Assembly (NCBI GenBank): GCA_028281005.1
Contig: JANQKS010000103.1
Span: 1-59,925, forward strand
Direction: 5' to 3'
From: Pseudomonadales bacterium
GTDB taxonomy: Bacteria; Pseudomonadota; Gammaproteobacteria; Pseudomonadales; Azotimanducaceae
Length of the DNA stretch: 59,925 nt
Shown: positions 18,701 through 27,147 of the stretch, in pieces
How positions within the stretch are numbered: the first letter of the stretch is position 1
How the letters are laid out: every line of letters starts with the position of its first letter
Made by a program: the position numbers and the translations under genes
Notes under the pieces: model-generated
Database searches by the model: none
What the model was told of the DNA's origin: nothing
Seen by the model: the letters and a program-made list of their open reading frames with translations, nothing else

Positions 18701-21218
18701 TCTGGCGGGCTTCACCGAGGCGTCCAAACGCTTTCCACTCTTCGACGGTGGAGCGAATTTCGTCGACCACTTCGGGATTACGTAAGGTTGAGAGATCCCC
18801 CAAGGGTTCGTCCAGCAGCAGCGCGCGTAGTGTTCGGCGCATGTACTTACCCGAGCGTGTCTCGGGAAATGCCGTCACGATGAGAAAGTCGGAGGGCACC
18901 GCGGTGGAACCCTTTTCGGTGCGTACCAAACCGGCTAGGCGGTTGAGATCTTCATCACCCAGGCGAGAGCCGGGTGCGGGGATGACAAATGCTACCGGTG
19001 TTTCCCCTTTCTCTTCATGCGGTGCACCAACCACAACAACGTTTCCTAGTGGTGAGTCTTTGCGTAGGGTTTTGTCGCGCAGAATAGCGCCTTCAATTTC
19101 TTCAGTGCCGATGCGGTGGCCAGAGGCGTTTATTACATCATCGGAGCGGCCGTGCAGGGTAAACGCTCCTTCGTCGTGCAGCCGTGCATAGTCGCCCTGG
19201 GTGTAGGCGAAGCCGTCAGCCCAACGGTCGAAGTACACTTCGGTGTAACGCTCAATATCTCCGCGCCAGGCATCTGATCCGAGATGCTCGGCATCCCCCC
19301 AGATGGTTCGCGCCAGGTAAGGGTAGGGGTGTGCAATCACCAACTCGCCCTTTTCCCCTTGTTGCGCGTGACGCCATTGGGTGGCGCGTCCGGCCTCATC
19401 TACTGCTTCCGCAATACGTACTTCGGCTGCAATCCAAGGCAGTGCCCAGGTTTTGGCATCAGCCGCGAGGTCTTTGAAACCGCCCCACGGACAGGAAAAC
19501 ACAATGCCGCCATGCTCCGTGGCCCAGTACGAGTTGATGTAGTGTGAACACACCTGATCCATGGCAAATTCCTGCACTGCCGGCGAAACAGGTTCAGCGC
19601 AGAAGGTTGCGGCTTTTAAAGCCGTCATGTTGTGGGCCGACATGTCCGAGGTGCTGGCTGGGTCGGTCATCACCGCCTTTAAGAAGGTGGAGCCGGCCTT
19701 AAACAAAGTTGCCCCGTGCCGCTCGATGATGGAAGAAAAACGCCCGGCATGGGGAAACAGTGGCGAACCCTCAGCCACGATGGAGGTGATACCAACGCTT
19801 AAGGGTGCTGCAATCATGTAGGCCTGCCCGGTGATCCAACCCGGGTCTGCGATGACATACAAGCGGTCGTTGTTGCGTACGTCAAACACCATCCGCATGG
19901 TATGGCTGATGCCGGCGAGCCAGCCGCCGTGAACGTGTACCACTCCCTTGGGTTTACCGGTCGAGCCGGAGGTGTAGATGATAAATAGCGGCCAATCTGC
20001 TGGAACTGCTACCGGCGCTTGGCTGGCGCACAGGGCTCGCCATAGGGTTGAGGCGTCCAAACTCTGTAGCGAATCGATATCTGCGACGTCAAAGCCGGCA
20101 TCCCGGGCGTTGGTCAAAACCTGCTCTGTGGCTTGCGTCACCAGGTCGTGGGACCATAAGTCGCGAGACTGCCTGACGATGTCCTGGCCGCAATAGCGGG
20201 CGACAATAACGTGCTCCACGATATGGGTTTCGTCTGCCAAGCGACGCGCCACTGCCGTACGGATTTCCGCGCTCTGTTCGGCGCCGAGGGCGGTTTCTTG
20301 TACCAACGCGCGACCTAATTCGCGCATGACATCCCCACGCTCAACGGTGATTTCACCGGTCAAAGCGTTGCGCACCGCATCTGCCAGACGCTGCGCTAAA
20401 TTGTCTTGATCAAACTGTGTGAGCACTTGTTCCAGCGCATCCAAGGCAGTGGGTAAGGGCAGATAGTTGTCTAGCGCCTGATCGCAGAAAGTCTCCTTAT
20501 AGGCGACCACCTCAGCGTTGCGGTAGCCGCCGTCCGCGGTGACCACCACTTTGGCACCGGCATCAAAGATGCGATCTGACAATGTTTTTGCAGAGAAACC
20601 GCCAAATACGGGGGTATAGATTAAGCCCAGACGTTTGGCGGCTTCGGTATAAAACAATTGTTCAGGGATATTGGGCAGGTTGAATGCCACCCGGTCACCC
20701 TTTTTCAGGCCCAGCGAACTCAGTACATGGGCGCGTAGTACGGTTTCAATCAACAGTTGCCGATAGGAGACATTGATTTCAAACACCGGTCCACCGCGGC
20801 CCTCGTTTTTTGAAGGGTCCCAGCGGTCGCCCTCAAAAACAAAGGCCGGGGTATCACCGTTACCTGCCAATACGTGACGATCCACCTCGTTGAAACAGGC
20901 ATTGGTTAATGCGCCGTCGAACCATCGATAAAAAGGCGCCTGTGAATCGTCGAAAGCGGTGTGCCACGGGCGCCAATCATTGGCAAAAGGCGCGTCGTGG
21001 AGTAGTGTGCCCTCCGCCGAGGCGTAGCCGGACCAGGCGTTTGCCTCAGGATCAAAATTTATCCAGGCGCCACTGTCCGGTTCGTACCAATGCAGCTCGG
21101 CGGCGGCGATGTCGCCGTGGTAAATGCCTGGTTCTTGCAGCGCTAAGTGACGTTCCTGTTGTTCTTGGGTGTTGTCTTGAAGACGCCCAAAACTGTGCTG
21201 TGTGGCCTGTTTGGTCAC
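15771..21218 (-). CDS. pcs: Trifunctional propionyl-CoA synthase
   Basis: 1815 residues, close to the 1822 of the Chloroflexus enzyme, with all three domains in order. Residues about 40-860 are an acyl-CoA synthetase (YTSGSTGKPKG near 414, acylatable Lys in SGKYMRRTLR near 790). About 880-1130 is a crotonase-fold dehydratase (GAALGGGNELVLACG near 960). About 1190-1815 is an MDR-type enoyl-CoA reductase (VEGASTGTGLECL near 1395). It converts 3-hydroxypropionate to propionyl-CoA with CoA, ATP and NADPH. Strong ribosome-binding site GGGAGGAGC precedes the ATG. First gene of the operon with mcr; divergent from the carboxylase gene at 21421. Confidence 0.93.
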   Translation of the reverse strand: MTKQATQHSFGRLQDNTQEQQERHLALQEPGIYHGDIAAAELHWYEPDSGAWINFDPEANAWSGYASAEGTLLHDAPFANDWRPWHTAFDDSQAPFYRWFDGALTNACFNEVDRHVLAGNGDTPAFVFEGDRWDPSKNEGRGGPVFEINVSYRQLLIETVLRAHVLSSLGLKKGDRVAFNLPNIPEQLFYTEAAKRLGLIYTPVFGGFSAKTLSDRIFDAGAKVVVTADGGYRNAEVVAYKETFCDQALDNYLPLPTALDALEQVLTQFDQDNLAQRLADAVRNALTGEITVERGDVMRELGRALVQETALGAEQSAEIRTAVARRLADETHIVEHVIVARYCGQDIVRQSRDLWSHDLVTQATEQVLTNARDAGFDVADIDSLQSLDASTLWRALCASQAPVAVPADWPLFIIYTSGSTGKPKGVVHVHGGWLAGISHTMRMVFDVRNNDRLYVIADPGWITGQAYMIAAPLSVGITSIVAEGSPLFPHAGRFSSIIERHGATLFKAGSTFLKAVMTDPASTSDMSAHNMTALKAATFCAEPVSPAVQEFAMDQVCSHYINSYWATEHGGIVFSCPWGGFKDLAADAKTWALPWIAAEVRIAEAVDEAGRATQWRHAQQGEKGELVIAHPYPYLARTIWGDAEHLGSDAWRGDIERYTEVYFDRWADGFAYTQGDYARLHDEGAFTLHGRSDDVINASGHRIGTEEIEGAILRDKTLRKDSPLGNVVVVGAPHEEKGETPVAFVIPAPGSRLGDEDLNRLAGLVRTEKGSTAVPSDFLIVTAFPETRSGKYMRRTLRALLLDEPLGDLSTLRNPEVVDEIRSTVEEWKAFGRLGEARQIVQTYRYLRVENHTLAPGAQVALVIIDHPPVNSLSERTLDELHTVLGHIAQDDAIKAVVVTGAGSAFVAGADVKELLEVGEAGDIASAQTPPNAAHTAFSALENLDKPVIAAVNGAALGGGNELVLACGYVIADPQALFGQPEINLHLLPGYGGTQRLPRRLFTRRAEAGLQQAVRMILDGRNIDAQDALDIGLVDELVPIDGTGVVERAVAVVREFLNDSGPLIEAMAQRRKELDTREQPLPFTQSMLDSGSIAQAITQLRSSGRGPCVERIVNAITHGASQGQAAGLANEAKLFAEAVCDPTCGPKGISAFLEKRSAPLPIKTTEVAADASAEMRAALEASGRLLPLQASFFPGVTPIPDFQYGMGVDKDPATGLPRHADPEESERLLVFPTPKPGPNEALVYVLASEVNFNDIWALTGIPVSPFDARDDDVQVTGSGGVALVVQLGSELAREGRLAVGQLVTIYSGQSELVSPDQGLDPMAADFHIQGYEINDGSHAQFLAVQGPQLHPKLAGLTIEESGSYGLTLGTIHRALFNTLDIQHGRKLFVEGASTGTGLECLRSARQAGLDVVGMVSSDDRAERVAHFGGIPVNRKDPKWSDIFSPVPDDPAAWSAWETAGETFVSAVHDSANGAMDYVVSHAGEQAFGRSFQLLGEGGVLTFFGASSGYRFSFMGKPGSCSTAQMFQQARLQGGSALLVIYGPGAADGIVDPVAIEAIEIGCAMNARVAVLTDTIPQREFVTSLGFGTQFRGVVSVEEIQRRMGEEFVPPGPFAPLPDAFKESAQFKEAVRRFSDQTLKPVGSAIAPLLRSNLDRRGLPDVVFERSARDSLGLSTALVKPNTGTVVYAEDMANRRFSFYAPQVWMRQRRILMPTAEIRGTHLNTAREFAEMQERVAAGMIDVVPPVAVELTDLPQAHQAMWENRHAGATYVAVHALPRSGLKTKDELYRAWAIRDAEARGESITTIDTGSAGTLR

Positions 21219-21269
21219 ATGCTCCTCCCTTCCGCTTGCTGCCGCCCGTTTAAGTTTGGCTTTGGTCTA

Positions 21270-21297
21270 GTGTCGCGTTTATTCGACACCAAACGCG
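21270..21297. promoter_or_regulatory. TGT-N12-ACA palindrome in the pcs/carboxylase divergent promoter
   Basis: TGT at 21271-21273 and ACA at 21286-21288 are separated by exactly 12 nt inside the 6-bp dyad GTGTCG-N8-CGACAC (21270-21289). An overlapping perfect 7-bp dyad, CGCGTTT (21274-21280) and AAACGCG (21291-21297), covers the same place. TGT-N12-ACA is the published core of PpsR/CrtJ sites controlling bacteriochlorophyll genes. The same core lies before bchG in this window. Regulation is inferred. Confidence 0.5.
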
Positions 21298-21420
21298 CAA
21301 CCGAAACAAACGGGATGTGAATATTGCGTGAAATTGCCCCCCTTTCATTGACGGTTAGATTTCGTTTACCCTTGCCGATTGCTTTGAAAAAGCCATTGAG
21401 TTGGTTGTGCTGGGGGAGCT

Positions 21421-24400
21421 GTGACCGAATCACTGAACAACGATACAGGCGACCGTTTGTTTCTGATCGCCGAAAGCCTTGCTACCGATTTCTCGCTATT
21501 TGCAGATCACGAAACCACGTCGATAGAAGACCACGTGCAAGGCCTGATGTCCGCGGAGGCCATCGAAAGCGTTTTGGACGAGTTGGCGCACCTGGACACA
21601 GACAGCTATTGCGAGCGGTGTGTGGCGCCGGCGGAAGATCCCGGCCGCACCAGCGCTAAAGAAGTGGTGCAGAAGCTTGGCGGCAAGATCGAACGGGAAG
21701 ACGAGTTTGGACCGTTGTATTGCGCGGAACTGTTGTTGCCGTTCCCCAGCGGCGAACGCAAAGTGGGTTTCATTGTGCAAGACCGTTCCGTCCGCAACGG
21801 CGTATGGGGACCGGAGCACCATCTGGAAGCGTCTCGTCGAGCGGAGTTGTGGTGCCGATCCAATACACCCATCGTCACGTTTATGGACACCCCAGGAGCG
21901 GATGCGGAAGAAGAAGCCAACCGCAACAATCAGGCGCACAGCATTTCACGGTTGATCGCGATGATGGCCAACCTGGACGTACCGACGGTGGGTATAGTCA
22001 TGGGTTTGGGTTACTCCGGAGGCGCCATTCCGCTGGCCACCTGTAACCTGGTGTTGTCGGTCAAAGACGGTGTGTTTAACACCATCCAGCCGAAGGGGCT
22101 GGCGAACATTGCGCGTAAGTACGACCTGTCCTGGCAAGAGTGCGCCAAGCTGGTGGGCGTCTCCTGTTATGAGCTGTATCGGCAGGGCAACATCGATGGC
22201 ATCGTGGATTACGCGCCGTCGGATACCGACGACAAAATCAGCAACTTAACCCAGGCGATCATTACCGGCATAGACAATATTGAAGAAAGCACACGTGCTT
22301 TTGTGGCGGCCAATCCGTATTTGCTTGAGCACTACGGGCGCAGTTTGGAACGATTCTTGGCGCCTTCCGAGCAGCTGGCGAAACTCCAGGAAATAGCGGA
22401 TTTATCCTTCACGCGACGTAATTCCACGGAGTTTGTAACGGTATTTGGCATTACCTATCGGTATCTGCGTTATTTAGCGATGCGCAAACGCATCAAATCC
22501 ACCACCATTGCCCAGTACGGGCGCTTGGCCGAGGTTGAGGTGCCCCGCGGCGAGATGGGTGAGAGAGCGGATCAAGAGCGCCGCTACGCCTTCTTGTCGT
22601 GGTTGCAGGACCCGGAAAAGATTCTTTATGAAGAGCGTCTGATCAAAGCCTGGCGGGCGTTTAACGACAAACGGCGTGCGGTGGATGACGAGCGCGGCCC
22701 TATCTCTCAGTTCATTTTTGGTGAGCCCAGGCAGGAGTTTGAGACGGCTAAGGCAACGCTAATCGTTGCGGTCGTGACGTATCTTTACAATCGTTGGAAA
22801 CAGGACGCGGAAGGCAACTTTAGCGCGCTGATTGAACACCTCGGCGAGCCCGAAGCCACACGTTTGTTGCTGCGCAGCCCTGACATCAACCAACCGCGTG
22901 AACTGTTGCGCCAGCTGCGTGACGACGATGATGTGTGGGTGCAACGTTTGCGCAACAACCTGTCCACTACGGCACGTAAGCTCATGTCTCAAAGCATGTC
23001 CGATGAATGGACGGACGGCTATTTGCGCAAACATTTAACCGCTGAATTGAACGCTGTGCTTATGGATGCGGACCTTGCAGCCACCCTGGATGACTCTTCG
23101 GCTCAAGGATCTAATGTTGCTACCTTGCGCGCCGCACGCTTAGCGTTGAGTAGTCACTTCCCTCAGTATGTTGCGAGCCCAGACGCCCAGGCGCCGAGGG
23201 ATGTTAATGAAGCAACCGTGCTGGATGTCCTGCTCGAAGCTGAGCTACAGGATGATTTCTCCCAAGCGTGTGCCCAGCTGCTTATTTTTAATGATCTTTA
23301 CGATCAGCTGGTCGGAAGCCTGGACCTCGTCGCGGCGGAAGCCAACGCCACCCAACAAATCTCTTTTGATTCGATGGGCAATTTGTTGGAAACCTGTCTC
23401 ACCAAAACCGCCCAGTCCTTAGCCCGCTCGTTAGGTCTAGATGATGAGCAGGAGTCGGCGCAAAAGGCCCAGGTGCTGCGCGGCAAATTGTTGGGCTGGC
23501 TGCAGCAACTCAACAAGTTTGGCGAAACCCGAGAGTTTCTGAAGACCGTAGAAGAATGGAAAAAGGCGGCCATCCCGCATACGTCGGATACATTGTTTGT
23601 TGTGGCCACCGAGCTCATCGAACGCGTGATCCCATCTTATGCGGAAGCGCTGGAAGACTCGCGCCGTTTCGATGGTCAGTTGCAACCGAAAAATATTGGG
23701 CGCCGCAAAGACTTCTGGAACCGACTCACCATCGCCTACCAGGATTTGCAGATACAACGCGTCTTAGACGACGTGAAACAAAGCCGTGCAATGAGCGCCC
23801 AGGCGTTCATAGACCGCTACCTGGAAGACTTTCGCGAGATGAACGCTGATCTGATCAGCGCCGATCCGGTGGCCTTTCCGGGCTTTCGGGTGTCTATCGA
23901 GCAGGCCTTGGCGCGCGAGGTGACCCCGTGTGGTGTCATCGCGGGAGAAGCCAAATTCCGCACCCGAGACCAATTGTTCCGCTGCGGGGTGGTGGTGTCG
24001 AATGTGGACTTCCAAGCTGGCGCGTTCGATATGGCCAGTGCGGAAAAATTCTGTCACCTGCTGGTGCATTGTGCTGAGCAGAAGTTGCCCGTGGTGTGTT
24101 TTGTTTCGTCTGGGGGTATGCAAACCAAGGAAGGTGCCGGGGCACTATTTTCCATGGCGGTGGTGAACGATCGCATCACTCGCTTTGTGCGCGACCTCAG
24201 CCTACCCATCGTGGTGTTTGGTTATGGCGACTGTACCGGTGGCGCTCAGGCCAGTTTTGTCACACACCCGATGGTACAGACGTATTACCTGAGCGGTACC
24301 AATATGCCGTTTGCAGGGCAGATTGTGGTTCCGGCAAACTTGTCCAGCCGGGCTACCCTGTCCAATTACTTACGCGCGGTTCCGGGATCCATGGCGGGGT

Positions 24401-26346
24401 TGGTCAAGAACCCCTTCCGCGCGGATTTGGACGATACGCTTAACGCAATTGATCCGAGTATGCCGCGTGCCCACGAGGACATCGAAGAGGTGGTTTCGCG
24501 CTTGTTTAACGGTGTCATCGCCGAGTCGAGCACCGCACCTGCGGCGCTGCGCACGGCGCCCGCGCCGGAGACCCTAATTCGTCCGGTACGGCGCACGCTG
24601 ATCCACGCCCGTGGTTGCACAGCCGCCAAGCTGGTGCGCGTGGCGCATGAGTTGGATATCGACATTGTGCTGGTGCAGTCAGACCCAGATATGGATTCTG
24701 CTGTGGTGGATATGCTTGATCGCAATGACCGCGTGGTCTGCATCGGCGGCAATACCTCGGATGAAAGCTACCTAAACGGGCTCTCTGTGGTGCGCGTGGC
24801 GGAAAATGAAAGGGTGGACTCGCTGCACCCGGGCATTGGATTTCTATCTGAAACCAGCCAGTTCGCCGAGCTGTGCAGAGTGCATGGCATCAACTTTATT
24901 GGCCCGCCGGTAGAGTCCATGGAGGCGATGGGTAACAAATCCAATGCCATCAGCACCGCACGGCGGCTGGGCGTCCCGGTGGTCCCGGGCAGCCACGGCA
25001 TCCTCACCGACATCGACCGCGCGGCGGAGGTGGCGGACGAAATTGGCTACCCGGTGTTGATCAAGGCGGTTCACGGTGGGGGTGGCAAAGGTATTCAGGT
25101 GGTTGAACACGCCGATGAGTTCCACGCCTTGTTTCGCCATGTCACAGTGGAAGCCAGGAGTGCGTTTGGCAACGGAGATGTGTACCTGGAGAAGTTTGTC
25201 ACCTCTCTGCGTCACATCGAAGCGCAACTGCTGCGGGATACACACGGCAACACCAAGGTGCTGGGTTTACGCGACTGCTCGGTGCAGCGCAACAAACAAA
25301 AGATTGTCGAAGAGTCGAGTTCCACCATGTTGCCTGCGCAATTAGAACAGCAAGTGTATGAGCATACCGCGGCGATTGCCGAAGACGTTGCTTATGTGGG
25401 CGCCGGCACCGTGGAGTACATTTACGATGTCGCCAACAGCGCGGTGTACTTTATGGAGATGAACACCCGCCTGCAGGTTGAACACCCGGTGACGGAAAAG
25501 GTCAGCGGCGTCAATATTGTGGCGGAGCAGTTTCGGATTGCCGGCGGCAAATCGATTGCAAACCTGCACATTGCCAACGACGGCTACTCCATTGAAGTCA
25601 GAGTGAATGCGGAAAAGCTCACCGTGGCAGGTGACGGTACGGTTTCGGTCCGGCCGGACCCTGGGTTGGTCACTTTTTGTGAATTTCCCGCACACGACAA
25701 TATCGACGTCATCACCACCATCGCCACCGGTAAGGAGATATCGCCGTTTTACGACTCCCTGGTGGCGCAAATTATCATCCACGCAGAGAGCCGCGAAGCA
25801 GCCGCCAGGCAGCTCGCTGACTATCTTGAACAGGTGCAGATCGAAGGGGTCAGCACCAACCTGGCCTTGCTGAAGCGCATTCTGCAAGACGAGGTATTCT
25901 TAGCAGGCGAGTACGACACCAGCTTCTTAGAAGGATTTTTCGAACGGATCGACGTGCCTGCGCTAATTGAGGAAGTGCAGGCCAACGCCAACTCAGAATC
26001 TCGGGCCTTGGACGCTGCAGCGGTACAGATTCAAGGCAGCGACGAACTTAAAGTGTTGTCACCGACCTCGGGTATTTTTTATCTCACACCGTCACCTTCA
26101 GAGCCGGAGTACGTATCCGTTGGTGAAGATGTCACAGCGGATCAAACTTTGTGTCAGCTGGAAGCGATGAAGCTGTTTACGCCGCTGCGGTTGTCGAGTT
26201 TTAACGGCGAAGCAGATCTTTACCCTGCAGATCAGACCTACGAAATCATGCGCATCAATATTTCCAACGGCCAACAGGTGAACAGTGGGGATTTGCTGTT
26301 TGTGATCAAACCCAAACCCGTTTCTAGCCAGGAGGCTGCCGCGTAA
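21421..26346 (+). CDS. Single-chain acetyl/propionyl-CoA carboxylase (CT-alpha, CT-beta, BC, BCCP)
   Basis: 1641 residues starting at GTG after GGGGGAG. An AccA-like carboxyltransferase part lies at about 80-300 (GLGYSGGAIPLA near 195), followed by a long helical linker of about 500 residues. An AccD-like part is at about 825-1040 (FVSSGGMQTKEGA, GTNMPFAGQ). Biotin carboxylase covers about 1053-1510 (HGGGGKG near 1217, EMNTRLQVEHPVTE near 1345). The BCCP domain contains LEAMKL with the biotinylated Lys at 1584. It should make malonyl-CoA, and perhaps methylmalonyl-CoA, from bicarbonate and ATP. No full AccD zinc ribbon is visible. This order differs from eukaryotic ACC (BC-BCCP-CT). The divergent position to pcs-mcr fits a substrate-supply role. 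Confidence 0.88.
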   Translation: MTESLNNDTGDRLFLIAESLATDFSLFADHETTSIEDHVQGLMSAEAIESVLDELAHLDTDSYCERCVAPAEDPGRTSAKEVVQKLGGKIEREDEFGPLYCAELLLPFPSGERKVGFIVQDRSVRNGVWGPEHHLEASRRAELWCRSNTPIVTFMDTPGADAEEEANRNNQAHSISRLIAMMANLDVPTVGIVMGLGYSGGAIPLATCNLVLSVKDGVFNTIQPKGLANIARKYDLSWQECAKLVGVSCYELYRQGNIDGIVDYAPSDTDDKISNLTQAIITGIDNIEESTRAFVAANPYLLEHYGRSLERFLAPSEQLAKLQEIADLSFTRRNSTEFVTVFGITYRYLRYLAMRKRIKSTTIAQYGRLAEVEVPRGEMGERADQERRYAFLSWLQDPEKILYEERLIKAWRAFNDKRRAVDDERGPISQFIFGEPRQEFETAKATLIVAVVTYLYNRWKQDAEGNFSALIEHLGEPEATRLLLRSPDINQPRELLRQLRDDDDVWVQRLRNNLSTTARKLMSQSMSDEWTDGYLRKHLTAELNAVLMDADLAATLDDSSAQGSNVATLRAARLALSSHFPQYVASPDAQAPRDVNEATVLDVLLEAELQDDFSQACAQLLIFNDLYDQLVGSLDLVAAEANATQQISFDSMGNLLETCLTKTAQSLARSLGLDDEQESAQKAQVLRGKLLGWLQQLNKFGETREFLKTVEEWKKAAIPHTSDTLFVVATELIERVIPSYAEALEDSRRFDGQLQPKNIGRRKDFWNRLTIAYQDLQIQRVLDDVKQSRAMSAQAFIDRYLEDFREMNADLISADPVAFPGFRVSIEQALAREVTPCGVIAGEAKFRTRDQLFRCGVVVSNVDFQAGAFDMASAEKFCHLLVHCAEQKLPVVCFVSSGGMQTKEGAGALFSMAVVNDRITRFVRDLSLPIVVFGYGDCTGGAQASFVTHPMVQTYYLSGTNMPFAGQIVVPANLSSRATLSNYLRAVPGSMAGLVKNPFRADLDDTLNAIDPSMPRAHEDIEEVVSRLFNGVIAESSTAPAALRTAPAPETLIRPVRRTLIHARGCTAAKLVRVAHELDIDIVLVQSDPDMDSAVVDMLDRNDRVVCIGGNTSDESYLNGLSVVRVAENERVDSLHPGIGFLSETSQFAELCRVHGINFIGPPVESMEAMGNKSNAISTARRLGVPVVPGSHGILTDIDRAAEVADEIGYPVLIKAVHGGGGKGIQVVEHADEFHALFRHVTVEARSAFGNGDVYLEKFVTSLRHIEAQLLRDTHGNTKVLGLRDCSVQRNKQKIVEESSSTMLPAQLEQQVYEHTAAIAEDVAYVGAGTVEYIYDVANSAVYFMEMNTRLQVEHPVTEKVSGVNIVAEQFRIAGGKSIANLHIANDGYSIEVRVNAEKLTVAGDGTVSVRPDPGLVTFCEFPAHDNIDVITTIATGKEISPFYDSLVAQIIIHAESREAAARQLADYLEQVQIEGVSTNLALLKRILQDEVFLAGEYDTSFLEGFFERIDVPALIEEVQANANSESRALDAAAVQIQGSDELKVLSPTSGIFYLTPSPSEPEYVSVGEDVTADQTLCQLEAMKLFTPLRLSSFNGEADLYPADQTYEIMRINISNGQQVNSGDLLFVIKPKPVSSQEAAA

Positions 26347-26452
26347 GGCGAGTTGTCGTTCATTACGGACGTTCAATGCGGCTGTTCAATCGAGCGGGTC
26401 TGATAGGGGTTTCGTAAAATCCGACTGCTCGCCGCTGCCGATTTTGTTTAGG

Positions 26453-26476
26453 CTCCACGCTGTTTAGCTCGTGGAG
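26453..26476 (+). promoter_or_regulatory. Hairpin masking the ribosome-binding site of a small gene
   Basis: CTCCACG (26453-26459) pairs perfectly with CGTGGAG (26470-26476) across a 10-nt loop. GGAG at 26473-26476 is the only Shine-Dalgarno-like sequence before the ATG at 26485, so the hairpin would hide it. No T-run follows, so a terminator is unlikely. Confidence 0.4.
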
Positions 26477-26484
26477 TAACACAA

Positions 26485-26712
26485 ATGTATGCAACCGCTT
26501 TGATGGAAGTGCATTCCCTAAACGTGGAAGGGATTGCTTGGATCGTATACCCCCAGGGAGATGCAATTTTTGATCACAGTGAGATGCTGGCCGCCAATGA
26601 TGCCGCGCAAAAAGATGCCGCGCAAAGTGGTGCGGCGGAGTGCCCGGAGATAGTCGTAGATGAAGCGGCGCTCGAGCGTGCCTACGAAAATGTGTACCTG
26701 CCGCCGCGCTAG
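26485..26712 (+). CDS. Hypothetical small acidic protein
   Basis: A 75-residue protein I do not recognise. The N-terminal half could form a short beta-rich unit (GIAWIVYPQGDAIFD); the middle is Ala/Asp/Gln-rich (AANDAAQKDAAQSGAAE) and the end is acidic with aromatic residues. There is no signal peptide or membrane segment, and one Cys. An internal ATG at 26503 is an alternative start. It follows the carboxylase gene by about 140 bp, so read-through is possible. Support is the GGAG-ATG spacing and the open frame. Confidence 0.45.
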   Translation: MYATALMEVHSLNVEGIAWIVYPQGDAIFDHSEMLAANDAAQKDAAQSGAAECPEIVVDEAALERAYENVYLPPR

Positions 26713-27052
26713 GTGTTGAATTCTATCCAGTTGAAAATCGCCGTCGACGCCGTCTGCGAGGATAAAACCCATCTCCCCGCACCTTGAGTCGCACTCGCGT
26801 AAACCCTTCTAGGGACCAGTCTTGGCGGTTGCTGCGCAACGGGGCAAAGCCGCCACCATTAGTGTTCAGATAGCCGCTATACCTTAGTTGTTGGTCTTCA
26901 ATGACATATTCGCTTTGAGACCTGCCGCCCATCACTGTGTCGTTGACGACCTGCCATTCCACGGCGTTTTGCCCGGGTAGGAACGCCGTAACGCGATAGG
27001 GCTCTGCCGCGTCTGCGGGGGTGACGGCCAGCGCCGCCATAACTGCCTGCAA
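26704..27052 (-). pseudogene. CIA30-domain protein, internally deleted
   Basis: The reading frame from 27052 (TTG; an ATG is at 27040) encodes a short signal-like start, then VNDTVMGGRSQS and TNGGGFAPLRS, which match the beginning of the CIA30 fold. It then reaches VRGDG and continues out of frame into an arginine-rich tail. The neighbouring frame from 26772 encodes GFILADGVDGDFQLDRIQ, which looks like the C-terminal strand of the same domain. About 70 middle residues appear to be missing at this junction, so the protein is probably non-functional. CIA30-like proteins were first linked to complex I assembly; bacterial roles are unclear. Confidence 0.55.
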
Positions 27053-27147
27053 GGGTTCGAGTTTTCACAGTCCATTTTGAGCGAAGAGCGGGTCAACCCT
27101 GAGTGAAGAACGCTCCTGGCTTTGAAGCGCTCTGTAAGCTTGATGCG

